Source of the DNA: Penicillus capitatus
Taxonomy: Eukaryota; Chlorophyta
Assembly: GCA_965649825.1 (NCBI GenBank)
Contig: OZ287700.1
Location: 1,240,001-1,304,000, forward strand
DNA length: 64,000 bases
Direction of reading: 5' to 3'
Shown here: piece after piece, positions 21,927 to 36,601 of the stretch
Position numbering within the stretch: the stretch's first letter is position 1
Layout: every line of letters starts with the position of its first letter
Notes under the pieces: generated by a model
Seen by the model: only the letters and a program-made list of their open reading frames with translations
The model's database searches: none
Told to the model about the DNA's origin: nothing
Translations under genes and position numbers: made by a program

Positions 21927-22614
21927 GTGAATCTCGTGCATTGGGCGATAGGCGGGGACGGAAAACGGCGTGAAAGAAAATCGACCGCGAGCATCCTGCA
22001 ACGCTGGAAGCGAAGAATCTTTCTGGACGTCTTTTCACTTGGACACAGCGTGTATGACCCACGATCGCCAAACAAAAGAACATCCGATCCGCGGGTCTCT
22101 TCGACGGACCAACCAAAGACGTCCACCCTTCCGACCCTCTCTCAGAAAGCCCTAACTCAAGAAACTGTTCTCGGCTCCGAAATCTTTATCGTATGGCATC
22201 TTCACTGTCCATGCAAAGATTCAGAAGAGTGATTTGACAGGCACGGGATGTTTTGAGTCTCAAGGAGTGCCGTCAGTTTATAGAGTTTGCAGAATCTCTT
22301 GGATTTCAGCATCAAGGAAGCAGAGGTGCAGCGCACCAAGAAGTCCGTTGTGTGTCATCTTCTGCATTTCTACTTCTCTATCCTTAAAGGCACTGCGAGA
22401 CAACGATCGGATTTCGTTCCATGATGAACGGCTTGCCCAGCAACTCTGGAATCGTACTGGATTGAGCGCTCTGTTTGACGGGATCGATCTCGAAGGATGT
22501 CGTGCTATTGGTCTAAATCCACACATTCGGTTCTACAGGTGCATCTGTTCTTCGTCTATCGTGTGCGGTACATCCAAATCCTTTTCGATGAGGATGAAAG
22601 ACGAAAGCGAATAA
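21927..22614 (+). CDS. truncated prolyl 4-hydroxylase-like 2OG-Fe(II) dioxygenase
   Basis: Exons: a basic N-terminal part ending QETVLGSEIFI, a 50-base intron (22191-22240), then ARDVLSLKECRQFIEFAESL and GFQHQGSRGAAHQE, a 48-base intron, then DRISFHDERLAQQLWNRTGL and GLNPHIRFYR. This is the start of the prolyl-4-hydroxylase-like domain, up to the RFYR strand. The metal-binding HxD and distal His and the 2-oxoglutarate Arg should follow. Instead the frame ends about 30 codons later, and the next gene's promoter begins. So the gene is cut short: either a pseudogene or a non-catalytic remnant. The true start is not resolved. Confidence 0.6.
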
Positions 22615-22624
22615 TGCTCTGAAG

Positions 22625-22633
22625 TGACGTCAC
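22625..22633. promoter_or_regulatory. TGACGTCAC element upstream of NVL
   Basis: A palindromic bZIP-type TGACGTCA site lies about 35 bases before the NVL start codon and about ten bases after the stop of the truncated dioxygenase. Confidence 0.4.
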
Positions 22634-22666
22634 TGTTCGGGACGACTGGCGCATGCATTGGGGAGC

Positions 22667-25327
<2,661 letters not shown>

Positions 25328-25505
25328 CGGTCCGTTTCTGAAGACGCCGTGAGCATTCTCTTTGCCGAATCTTCGACGTTGCGTCCTCAGTGAACGCGTC
25401 ATAGAAACGTGTGTCTTCGTGAGGCACGAGGCATTCGTGGTTTTGACGTACATAGTAAAAAGGCAGGGCGAAATCGGGACAACAAGGAAAAAGCAGATCG
25501 TACTC

Positions 25506-26582
25506 ATGGATGCATGGAAGTCGGCATTGCTTCGGGACTTTTTCCAACGACTCCAGTAATTCTCCTCCGTCATACTGACATTTCGCATCGCCCTTGCGTT
25601 CGGCGCAACCGATTTCCGGATTTGCAGAGAGGCGGAAAGCAACCGGAATCGCGAAACGCGCGCCGCCATTCTTTTGCAAGTGCTGATCATCGCAATGCTT
25701 TGCCAACGGTCACACCTTATGCAAAACGCCAGGCACATGCGAGAGGACTTCTCTTGCGCAAGAGGCTCGAGATCTTCAGGTGCCTTCATCAGCTTCACTC
25801 GTCTAAAGGGGCCGTCCGTTTTGGCACAGATCTGCAGCTGTCAAGATTCAAAGCGGATGGCGTGGTTTCAAAGGACGCGAGCTCTATCGTGCCAAACTCG
25901 ATCAATATCAGACCAGACTGAGAGGGGTCGCGTTCTAAACCGAGTGTGTGAGATCGAGTGTGACCTGCTGCAGGTGTATTTCGCACAGATGGCGACGAGA
26001 ATCCAGGCGCATTGGCGTGGCTACGCGTCAAGGAAGTACATTCACGATTTCTACCAACGCAAACGCTACATCCAGAGCGTTCTCGAGGCCAACAGTGCTG
26101 TACGCGTTTTGCTGGAAGAAGCAGAAAGAGACACATACGTTGAGCTCGAGCGGTTAGCAGTGGACCGGAATAAAACGGAAATCGCGTCGAGACTCGATCG
26201 CATGCATCATCTTCTGTCGACGGCAAGTGTCCAGGGGACTCTCCACGCGAAATCGTGTCAGCTGCTCGATGCAAAGATGGGGGCGGAATTGTTAGAAGAC
26301 GCCGTCCGGCGACATCGACGTCTCTCCAGAACGGAAACGCAAACGGGAGACCGACAAAGCCCGCTGGAGACGTCTAACGCATCGACGATTCGCGTGGACG
26401 GGCCTTACGACCACGTGCGTGAAGAACGATCCCTTCAGAGACGTGTGGAGAAAGCCTATGCAGCTGCCTATTGCGTTCAGCCTTTCACGTCCAGCATACG
26501 AAATATCAAAGCATGGAGGCCTTTGACAACACTCGGCACTTCCGACCACCCAATGCTCGAAACAACGAGCATTTCGCAATGA
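25506..26582 (+). CDS. SPATA17-like: SPATA17-like protein with three IQ motifs
   Basis: Axoneme-associated calmodulin-binding protein family. Splicing four introns of 48-72 bases gives three IQ motifs: AAILLQAHARGLLLRKRLEI, SAAVKIQSGWRGFKGRELYR and ATRIQAHWRGYASRKYIHDF. The third continues as YQRKRYIQSVLEANSAVRVL and then RLDRMHHLLSTASVQG, matching the SPATA17 block RKMHYLLSTKQIPG, which identifies the family. In animals it is a ciliary/sperm-tail protein; algal homologues occur in flagellar proteomes. The start (MDAWKSALLRDFFQRLQ) is set by the 72-base first intron joining in phase to EAESNRNRETR. The C-terminal exon is uninterrupted. The presence of IFT121 in the same window agrees with a flagellated cell. 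Confidence 0.85.
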
Positions 26583-26717
26583 GACGTTGGCTTCAGGTGT
26601 GAGACGTCGACGATTAAACGCAGTTATTTGGTTATGGTCGCAATGTACAGCAGTACATAACGTTTCGGAAAGAGTGAGAATGACGTCGCGGTTAAGTATG
26701 TGCGCCGCCTCAACTGT

Positions 26718-28007
26718 TTAGGGCTGCTCCAATACGTTCCAGTGTTCGTCATACCATTTGACCGTCCGCGGATCGTAGAAACACCGCGTCGATCCATCGT
26801 AATAGAGCCCGCGCGCTTCGCTATAGAAATATCCACTTTCAGCATGAAAGACAAATCCTTCGGGTGCTTGGTAGTCTGCAGGTCGATCTTTCCTCCGACT
26901 CACTTCTTTCACTTTCTGAAGCAGTTCGCTCTTCTCCACGACCTGACGGCAATCGACCTTTCTCTCCATTAAAAACCGTTTCAGCTCCGAAATCGGCCAT
27001 GAGGCAAAGTCCTCGTCATCTTGTGCCGGCACACCTTCCCGACTGCCGGACGGGACTTCTGTCCCTTTGACGTTGGATGTATCCGGTGGTGTCTGCATTT
27101 TCTCGATCTCTTCTTCCTGATCGCTGTCTTCCGCAAACATGTCCTCTGCCAAACAGGCACTTCCAATAGGTCCGTCTGCGACAGAGCCCTTTACTGGAAT
27201 CGGTATTCTGATCGGCAGTCTCTTTCTTTCCATAGCCCATGGTTTCGAGAGCGTGTTCGAATTCCTCTCTATACAGAGAGTAAGCATCCATCTCCCCGCT
27301 ATTCAGCAAGGCATCCGCCAACTCTGTCAATTCCCCAAAGGCTTTCATATCCGCTTTCTCTTGACCCTCTGTCGACACCATCCCCATCACCCATACTACA
27401 GACAGCAACTGTGTCATACCTGGCGTCTTCTTCTTTCCCAGACGTCTCAGTCCTGCCAACACTGTCTCTCTTGGCTTCAGAAAGGCGACGATATTTTTCT
27501 TCAATTCCAAGATTTGCGTCATGGATGGCTTCTCGATCTTTTCGGAGGCTGCCATCGCTTCTTGTTGCTCGGCATGTCGCCGAAGGACATCGATCGAACA
27601 GACCGTTGCTTCTGAACTCTGTAGCCAAGCATCGTCTGCTTCCGATTTTTCTTTTCTGTTCTCCACGTAGAATCCATCCTCTTCAAAGCTGCCAAACTGA
27701 CGTTCCTCGTCTAAATTGAATGGCTCCAACGGAACAGCTCCTTCTTCTGTCTCTTCGGCATGCAGCAGTTGTTCTTCGCCTCCTCGAACGTCTTCCAGCC
27801 ATTCTGTCTCTTCATTACCTACCAGACCGTCATCTCTGAGTACAGGCGAAGCGGAGATTGTCATGGCGTGCCTCTCGTATCGTGCTGTTTCGTGTGAATG
27901 TCGGGATCGGCATCGGACATAGATGCATCGTCCTCTGGTATGATTTCTGTCTCGCCGAATCGCACTTTCTTCTTTGTTCCGGTCTGGTCTCCTCTGTCGC
28001 GCTTCAT
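26718..28007 (-). CDS. CD2BP2-like: CD2BP2/LIN1-like U5 snRNP protein with C-terminal OCRE-like domain
   Basis: Splicing-associated protein (U5-52K in humans). The N-terminus has KKVRFGETEIIPEDD, the middle EPFNLDEERQFGSFEEDGFY followed by VENRKEKSEADDAWLQ (human: TPFNLQEEMEEGHFDADGNY), then KPRETVLAGLRRLG (human LLPRETVAGALRRLG), and DSSKDMFAED (human SLDMFAEE). These four blocks in order fix the family. Where the human protein has a GYF domain, this one has a SAP-like helix pair (ISELKRFLMERKVDC) and an aromatic OCRE-type repeat (ESGYFYSEARGLYYDGSTRC). One 49-base intron before DMFAED is sure. The first intron near 27900 is not fully resolved, so the join after the first exon is uncertain. 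Start 28007 is 90 bases from the divergent RSH gene. Confidence 0.8.
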
Positions 28008-28097
28008 GTTCTCTTTCACGCTGATGTGACAGCTGCGGCACGTGTCTGGCGAAGTCTTCGTCAAGGTGACGTTAGATTTGGCAGCGTGGTTTGGTCG

Positions 28098-30710
28098 ATG
28101 CCCTGCAAAGCGTTACGCTATCTCGGTGGATCTCCAGGAAGAGCCTATGGCCTGTCTATCAAACGAAAACGCCTTCCAGTAAATCGCGGTTTGCTGCTGG
28201 ACACCTTCGTCGAACCGTCATCCATCGCTCATAGCACTCCTTCCCTTACCAGTGCTGTCGAAGGTGGCACGATAAACCAGCACTCGTCTGGCGCATTTCG
28301 TTTGTGGCATTCTAGTGGCAAGAGCGCATGGACTGGCGCACCATCCGACGCCTACGCATATTATCCAGTGGTGGGGGTGGAGACTGGGCATCGTCGGTAT
28401 TGGAGCTTTTCTGTACTACTTAGCATTCAACACCTTCGTACAGCATTTCAGATCAAAGCCCACAGAGGTCAGCGCAACAGCTGATCTCCTTCTTGAGTGA
28501 GCAGAGCGTCCGTATACAGGATGATGAGATCGAGCGCTGCGTGCTGCATGGCATTGACGTTTCGGACAGTCGCTTTTTGAGGCGACCAGCTGTCAAAAGG
28601 GCATTGGAATTTGCTGAGAAGGCACACGAAGGACAGAAACGCAAGACAGGAGAACCGTACATTGTCCACTGTATCCACACAGCTTTGATCATGGAGAATC
28701 TCATGGATCCTTCGCTTCCTGATGCCAAATGCGAAATGGCCGTCATCTGTGCGTTGCTGCACGATGTCCTCGAGGATACAACGATCTCCCATGAACATCT
28801 CCAAGAAGAATTCGATGTCTCCATCGCAACTGCCGTACTGGAGATATCGGAGATGAGTTCAATGATCCAGCTCTTAAGACGACATCGGCGCCAACATGTA
28901 TGCCCTTTGCACACCGTATTGGCCACTGAGTTCTCTTCTGGGATGTCAAATAGTCGGTGGACGATCGGGAGAGGTGGAGAGAAGATAACATGCTCAGAAG
29001 CGCCATTCTTAAGAGACTGGAAGATCCCATGATTCTGGCTATCAAGCTATCAGACCGATTGCACAACCTGCGAACGATCTATGCCTTGGAGCCCGAAAAA
29101 CAGAAGGCCATGGCACGAGAAACGCTGAACGTTTTCTGTAAACTGGCCGAACGCCTCGGCCTCTTTTCGCTCGAAGCAAGACTGTGCCATACTCTTCTGT
29201 CACGATGCGAGTGATCTTGCTTGTTCAGGCCGAGATGGAAGACTTGTGTTTTTGTATACTACAGCCACATGAATTCTGGGATGTGTACCAGCGCATCCAG
29301 CTTGTATGGAAGTCTGAGAAGATCAAACATCATCTGCACGACGCAAAGACAGGGATGGCATCAGAGAACACGGAGTCGGAAGGCGATCTCCCACAGAAAC
29401 ATGTCCGGGAACTGCTTCACTTGGTCACACCGTTCACGGCTGTGCGCTATCCTTTCGTGGCCTCCGGGACAAAGGCCGGTTTTGGTTGGCATTTTTTGCA
29501 GAGCTGTGCGAAGCGACTGTTGTACGAGATTGGGATGTTGTCGTTCAGTGCTGGTCTCCGTATCGACATTGTCGGCCGAGTGAAAAGCCTCTACAGTACT
29601 TACACAAAATCGAAGAAAAAGAACATTCCCATCGAAGAAGTCTACGACGTTTTGGCCCTCCGTGTGATTGTGACGGAAGGGGATCATCCGGAAGTGGCCA
29701 TAGGCGTGTGCTACAACATCCTCGATCTCGTTCGGCACCTATGGAAACACATTCCTCCGGAACTTGATGACTACATTGCCTTGCCAAAGCGATCTGGATA
29801 CCAGAGTCTACACATCACTGTCAAAGGCCCCGGCGATGTTCCATTCGAAGTGCAGATTCGCACGGCCTCGATGGACAAGAGCGCCGAGTACGGTCAAGCA
29901 GCACATTGGTGCTACAAGGAGTACGGCGCAATCGAAGCTGAAGAATCGACCTCCCTGTCCATCCGCGATGTGATCTGGGGCAAGAACGTTGCCATACTGG
30001 GACGTCCCGTTGTCCGGATTCGAGACGGCAGTTGGCGCGACGGTATCGTAATTGGAATAGAGAACGAAGGACTGGCCATCATCGTCGCCATCAACATCAC
30101 ACAACGTATATCGCGCTCCTATGGCTCATTCACCGTTGCGTTGTTGGAGTCTTATAAAGAGCTCTTGGAGTATGTGGAAACGCGAGGATGGACGGTTCCA
30201 GGGTGCGGCGATTTTCACGCCGTCGTGGAGCGCTATGTTCTTTGCTCAGATCATGCCTATCACCGCATCGACCACTATGGACTCAAGCACGCCACCGTCG
30301 TCCGTCCCATTCTCACATTCGATTCGCATCACTCCCTAGCTTCACATGTCGCTTCTCTGAGTGCGGGTACTCAAGGAAATGCGATTCCGTTGACGAAGGA
30401 GGATGAGGAATTGAAGCCGCGTATTACCCATTTGCGATCGATGCTCAAAGAGAACGAAAACAATCCCACGACGCCGACCGAGTTCTCGACCGTTCACGTT
30501 TTGATCTGGCCGGAAGGAAAGATCCGGAGCTTTCCTCGAGGGACAACGGCAGCCGATGTCATGGCATCGCGTTCGAAACACAATGGCCATGACGAGCACG
30601 ATCGCGATCCGATTCTGGTAAATGTCAACCGTAGCTGGGTCCCATCCGATACTCCATTGAGGAATGGCGATTCTCTGCATCTGCAAGACGAAGAAATGCA
30701 TTCTTCTTGA
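28098..30710 (+). CDS. RSH: RelA/SpoT homologue 1 (intact hydrolase and synthetase, TGS)
   Basis: Makes and degrades (p)ppGpp; in algae and plants RSH proteins act in plastids. HD hydrolase: AEKAHEGQKRKTGEPYIVH, ALLHDVLEDT and KLSDRLHNLRTI, catalytic His/Asp pair intact. Synthetase: VGRVKSLYSTYTK, YDVLALRVIV, KRSGYQSLHITVKGPG and FEVQIRTASMDKSAEYGQAA, with Tyr, Glu and His of the GTP/ATP site present. A TGS-type segment ends the protein (VHVLIWPEGKIRSFPRGTTA); no ACT domain is seen. The intron at 29176-29228 uses a GC donor, giving FSLE|AEMEDLCF. A 56-base intron before SVDDRERWREDN is also required. The N-terminal 120 residues (MPCKALRYLGGSPGRAYG and on, possibly a hydrophobic stretch near 28400) may be a targeting region, but its exons are not resolved. 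Confidence 0.9.
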
Positions 30711-30741
30711 TGTGGCTTCAGCAGTGACGGCTGTCTCGACG

Positions 30742-33700
30742 ATGATGCGTTTCGCCTTGCTCTGTCTCTTGTCGATAGCTGTGCTTGATATCGGATTCCT
30801 TATCTCTCTGTTCCGGCAAACCTGTCCTTGCGAGACGACGTATATGTACAAGAGCTATCTTCACGCTTTGCAGCGCAAGGATCGGCGCTATCATCTCTAT
30901 CGCTATCACGAACGACGCATTCCCGGCGGACGTCGAGAGCCGAAGGGAGGCACCATGGCTGTCCTCTTTCTTCCAGGGAGTGCCGGAAACTATCAACAGG
31001 TTGTTGCCGTCGAAACGCCGCGATCTGTCTTCGACGTGTGAAGACACAGGCGAGTTCTTTGGCGGCGGAATCTGCTCGGGCGTTTCGGAGACGTTCCATG
31101 GATTGGTTGTTTGATCTGGAATGGTATTCCGTGGACTTCGGCGGAGAGTATTCCGCCTTCGAGGCCAAGATCATTGTCATCCTTTGATACCGTTTTGTGT
31201 GAGAAGGCAAGATGCTCACTCGTGTGTTAGGAAAATCAAGCAGCGTTTGGGATGGAATGTGTGAGATGGCTCCATCACAGCACAAACAGAGGCACGGTGA
31301 TATTGGTCGGACATTCCTTCGGCGGCATCGTCGCACGATTGATCGTCTCCGATCTCGAGCGAGAGAAAGGTGAAGTGTCCGAGGAGGATATGAAATGTGA
31401 GCGTCATTGTTTAGTCAGAGAGAGGGATGGTGAGTTTGGTGGTCACCCTTGCAGCGCCACATGCCGCACCGGTGCTCATGTTACAGCCGTCAATGGCATC
31501 TCTGTATGCCCAGCTGAATAATGTTCACACGTCGGTGCCCTTGCTCTCCATATCGGGCGGCAGAAAAGATTACCAGATATCTCCTCTGTTCACGCGCATC
31601 CCCGGTCTCTCTTTTCACCTCGTGATGAACCATCTCCTGAGTGACGTGTGTAGCATATGTGTCATTCCCTTCGGTGGATGTTGCGACGGCAGATGTGGCT
31701 GGTGTGTGGACATCCATCAGTCATCAACGCATCGTCGTCTGCAATCAGTTTGTCCAGCGATTGGTGCCCCTGCTTTTAGAATTTGCCAACACATGTGGAC
31801 TGGCTCCCGGGGCAGCGACACGTGCAGAGGTGCAGAGACTCGTGGACAAACATCTGACAGGCACAAGACCTGCGCATTTCAAAACGGGCAGGCAACAGTG
31901 GACGTGCCAACACCATGGAGAAGCCATCGACCTCCCGTTTGACGGTATTCTTCCTGGACCGAGATTGGAAATTGGCAGCAGGCATACCTTTCAAGTGAGT
32001 ACTGCGCAATCTGTTCTCCATTTCTGCTTCTGTGTCACCGCAGGATGCAAGCAACATTTGTTATCTGTGGAAACCGTCTTTGGATGGTATTGAAGAGGGA
32101 TGGATGCTGTTCATGGGTTTAACCCCGTGCAGCCATTTTCGCATATGGTCCGTCGATGCATCGGCGGGTGCTTTCTCGGTGACATCTTTGGAAGATCTCA
32201 CAGAACAGATTCAGATCGGACCTTATGCCGCGGAGAATCTGCAGCCACGTCCTGTTGCACGCAAGTAGGCGAATGATCCATGTCACATGTGCCTTCTAAA
32301 AAAAGTGCATTCAGTCATTCATTTGAGGTGATACAAGGCAGAGACTATCTCAGCAATGCCTCATGGATTTTTCACCTCCCTTCAGAGGAGCCCATAACGG
32401 CACCCGGCATCCTTCTCTGTGTCCGAAAGGCAGAGCACCACGATTTTCAGTTTGCCGTCGAGATGCAACGGAAGACGGCTCCACTGACGATAGCACTCGG
32501 ATTCTGGCATCTCTTCTGGCCTCACACAGTAGAGTATTGGCACAGGGATTCGGTTCAGCGAGAAAGACTGTATGTCGAAGTGGACATTGCTCATATTCCT
32601 GAATGGATCTGGCATATCGGCGTCTATGTGAAGTGGTCCATTAAATCTGTGGATGCAAACAGCAATACCTCAGCCATGCCGCATTGCTGGAATCCAGTAG
32701 AAATTCCTCCCCGAAACGACCGTTCACTATCCCTGACCCACAGATCCTACCTTATCCATCCAGAATGCAGCTACTTTGTCTTCCTGGATTTCAATGCTAT
32801 TGGCAAACTCTATGATGTGACGTGGTATTCCGGAGGACAGATCTTGGCTCTTGTGATGGTGTGGACATCTTTGTCGTCTCGGCATTCAGGCAAGCAGCAG
32901 ACATCTGTGATGCATTCCCTCTCCTGGAAATCCATTGCTATGGTGATGGTATGCAGCTTGACTCTCCTCAAGATAAAGGATTGGCAGCTGTGGCAGTCAT
33001 TGGGCATTTGGTTTCCAATGACGTCTCCATACATTCTTCTGGAGGTTCCGAGAACCACCTTCGTCGCCATCTGCTCCATGGGACTTGCAGATCTTCTGGT
33101 CATTCTGCTGGACCGTTTTTGGTTCCTTCCGAGCATCCGTAGCATGCAGAGTGTCTTTTCAAGATCTCACACTATCAGAAGATGGAGCGATCGATGCTTT
33201 CTGTTGTCATGCGCAGCCATGCTGCTGTTTTGTGTTTATCTCCATCCAGCCCTCATCTGTCTCTTCTCCATCGAAGGGCACTTAATCAGATATGCCATAC
33301 ACCGACGCCACGCAGCAGAAGAGCATGAACAAGGTCGGATTTCTTTCTGCTCTGCCTTCGCGGGAGGGAGTGTATGTGTGTGCGTAGCTTTGTGTCAAAG
33401 AGTGAGACTGGAATTTGCTGGAATGCTTATGGAAATGCCGAGCTTCTGCGCGTGGTGGCATCTTCCTCCTTTCTACCGTCAGCTCCATCTCCTCGACTAC
33501 GGCATCTCACTCTCTCTCCTTATCCCTCATCTTCTCACTCTTTTACGCATCGCAGCCTATTCAAATCGATCTCAGTTCTCTCCTCGGCGACGGCGGCGGC
33601 TCGAGTGGCTTAGAAAGACATTGACCTATCTCGCTCTTTTCTGCACTGTGGCAGGCTGGACACCATGTGCCCTTTATTTCTTCTGCGCCATTTCTTGGTT

Positions 33701-33746
33701 TCCTTTCACACCAGGACTGCACCAAGAGATCATAAAATCTCATTAA
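30742..33746 (+). CDS. PGAP1-like: PGAP1/Bst1-like GPI-inositol deacylase
   Basis: ER membrane lipase that removes the acyl chain from inositol of GPI anchors. N-terminal signal anchor (MMRFALLCLLSIAVLDIGFL). Next comes a lipase fold: VLFLPGSAGNYQQ, SSLAAESARAF, DWLFDLEWYSVDFGGEYSAF, nucleophile motif ILVGHSFGGIVAR, and VVTLAAPHAAPV. Then a lumenal stretch (WTSISHQRIVVCNQFVQRLV). From about 32280 a long region with many membrane spans follows (ISLSLLIPHLLTLLRIAAYS, LTYLALFCTVAGWTPCALYF). This order (signal anchor, alpha/beta hydrolase with Ser, then multi-spanning C-terminus) is that of PGAP1. At least five small introns; the joins near 31400 and in the C-terminal third are approximate. It starts 31 bases after the RSH1 stop and is followed by RSH2 in the same direction. 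Confidence 0.85.
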
Positions 33747-33992
33747 TTCCATTTCGTATCATATTTGCCATCCGTGTCATGGTTCCGCGTCGTCGTGGAG
33801 CTCAAGTGCCGTTGCTATGAGCGCTGTGTTCAAGATGCACATTGTCGGATGGCACAGTGTCGTTAGACCTGCCGATACGCGACGCATCGATTCGAATCTC
33901 CACGCCGGGCCACGTGGTGGACACCGAATCGTCGTTTAGGGTTTTGCCATCGATGCATGTGTCGTCCCTAGACTCGCAACCGCTCGGACGCA

Positions 33993-36453
33993 ATGGACGA
34001 CGTTATCGACAAATCTCCTGCTCCATCAGCAGCGGCAGACTCACTCCATTCCCTATGCAATTCTCGCGACACTACGTACCAGCTCACACCGTTCTCCGAA
34101 GCTCTCGTTGTCACACCATTTGTGCAGGCGAAGCTGCATGGGGAGGCCGAGGCGAATGTCATCTTCATTTCACACACCGACTATGAAGTGAGGCCTTTGT
34201 CGATGACGGACGTGTCACTCTTTTTTTGTGTGAGACAGGTCTATGATCACATGAAAGCTGAGAGCGTGGATATCCATTTCCTCTGGCAGCGTTTGCAAGA
34301 CCAATTGGATCATCTGGATATCTACGGGCGGCGTCGAGTGGGTTCGGCCCTGATCCTGGCGTTCGATGCGCACAGCGGTCAGTTTCGCAAATCTGGAGAG
34401 CCTTTCATTACACACCCTGTTGAAGTGGCACGTATTCTGGGCGGTCTTCGTCTGGATGCAGATACCATTGTGGCAGGTCTGCTGCACGACACGGTCGAGG
34501 ACACCGATCGTATGTCGTTCGACGACATCGAAACGCGTTTTGGATCCGACGTCCGTCGAATCGTCGAAGGCGAGACACGATGGACCAAAATGATGCCGAT
34601 GCGTCCGGGAGATTCCGATAAGGATCTCGATTTTCGTCATTTCTTCACCAGCATTTCTAAAGACGTCCGCATCATTCTCGTCAAACTGGCCGATCGTCTA
34701 CACAACATGCGAACGATGAAGAGCATGAGATCGGAAAAACAGAAAGAGAAGGCGGCCGAGACGCTGCAGGTGTTTGCTCCGCTGGCAGGGGTGCTGGGAT
34801 TGGATCGCGTCAAGGAGGAAATGGAGGAGCTCTCGCTGCAGTATCTCGATCCGGAACGCTACACGCAACTCAAGGCGCATCTGAAGAGATTAGCAGAGGA
34901 ACAGAAGAACCCCTTGAGTGAGGCGCAGGAAAGCCTGCAAAGGCAGTTGGATGCAGATCCTGCCATCGCTTCCGCAGAGATCCGTGTGCGCATTGCGCCT
35001 CGGCAGAAATCGCTCTACAGTCTTTACCAACTGTGCGAGCAGTCGAAATGGAATTTTGAAAACAATCAGGAACTGCGGCATGTGGCTCAGTTGCATGTAT
35101 TGCTGGAGACTACGGCGTCCTTTGAAGAGGCAGCACGATTGTGTTACTATGTCATGGGAGTGGTGCATCTGCTGTGGAGTCCCATTCCTGGGAAGATCAA
35201 GGATTACATCTCCACGCCGAAGCTGTCATCATGGAGGGGACTGGCCACGACCGTCTGGCCATCGTCTGGACCCCGACTCATCACACCGGTCGATGTCCTG
35301 ATTCAGACATCGCAGATGAGCGTATGGAGTCTGACGGAATGGTCAACGTGGAATCTGAACGGATGGACGGATGACAGCGAAGGAATGACCGACCAGCGGG
35401 TCGACGATGATGACGGCGACGATATCATCGGTGTATTCAACGGCACTGAATTCGGTGCCTCTGTATCTCAAACGTATCAGAAGAACGGGAAGGCGTACGT
35501 GCGGAACGGCAGCGCCATGAATGGGACGTTATCGAATGGAGCGGAGCTGGATTCTACTTCAGTGCCGTCGGGGGATGCGCGTTGGGATGGACTGAGTCAA
35601 GCTCAGCTGCTGTGGGTGGAGAATCTTCAGAAGTGGCAGCAAGAGATCGGCACCGACATGTCTCCACGTGATTACGTTGATTGCGTTCGAGACGAATTTC
35701 TCTCTCCCTCTGTCTACGTTTTCACCCCTGCGGGTGAATTTATTCAACTCCCTAAAGTGCACACCATCTGACCCTTGGCAAGAGTGGGGGTGTATGGCGT
35801 GTTGTGTTTAGGGGTCTACTGTTTTGGATTTTGCTTATCACGTCCACTCAGATATCGGCAATCGAGCAGTCGGTGCCAAGGTGGACGGTGTGCGTGTGGG
35901 TCCAGGCTATGTGCTTAAGAACGCCCAGGTGGTCGAAATTCTTACCTCAACGATGTGGAAGATCTCGCAAGAATACCTTAATGCCTTGCGATGCAGAATA
36001 CCTGCGATTCAAACAACTTCGGCCAGAAAAAAGCTCAAGAAATTTCTCAAAGAGATCAGCAGACAGCTGGAGCCACGTATCACTCCTACCGCTCCCTGTC
36101 CTCTATGGTCATGATCTGTTTTAGGGCCGTCGAGAATGGAAGAAGTGATTTGGAAGGAGCAGTCGATGGCTGAATCTTCTTTTTGGGTGTTGGTTGAATG
36201 CGAAGACAAACAGGGAGTGCTTGCAGATATCACACGTGTGATTTCGGCAATGGGTTTGAATGTTTCGAAGCACTGGGGGCATCGCAGGGCTAAGGGTGAC
36301 TTTGTGATGAAATACGATATCCATGATCCAGGTGGGAAGAATGCCAAAGAGCTCAGTCGTGCCATAGAAGCTGTCGAAGGCTGTAGACAGGTGAAAATGG
36401 GCTGTACACTGCCAAACCTTGCTGCCGGGCCCCAATTCTGGCTCCGCCCATAA
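33993..36453 (+). CDS. RSH: RelA/SpoT homologue 2 (degenerate synthetase; TGS and ACT domains)
   Basis: Second RSH. The HD hydrolase is intact: FDAHSGQFRKSGEPFITHPV, VAGLLHDTVEDTDR and KLADRLHNMRTMKSMRSEKQ. The synthetase fold can be followed (PRQKSLYSLY, PGKIKDYISTPK) but its active-site motifs are lost. GYQSLHT is replaced by SWRGLATT, and EVQIRTxxMxxxAExGxAAH by VDVLIQTSQMSVWSLTEWST. A Gly/Asn/Asp-rich linker follows, then a TGS domain (STVLDFAYHVHSDIGNRAVG) and a C-terminal ACT domain (FWVLVECEDKQGVLADITRV). So it is probably a (p)ppGpp hydrolase with regulatory domains. A 51-base intron (34188-34238) is in frame and stop-free. The N-terminal 65 residues, Ser/Ala-rich after MDDVIDK, are not conserved and could hold a transit peptide. 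Confidence 0.9.
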
Positions 36454-36601
36454 ACTGCTGCGTTAGACACGACCGATATTCTGTATGGGTAGTGATTGGT
36501 TACTGTTTTGGACAATCCTCTCGCACACAATGAGAAATGCAAGATGCTGAAATGCGTCTTTGCATCCAACAAAAACACACACATTATCAACGACATCATC
36601 T

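Noticed and set aside
27021-27719. Plus-strand frame of 232 codons, Ser/Leu-rich
   Set aside because: Antisense shadow of the CD2BP2-like gene.
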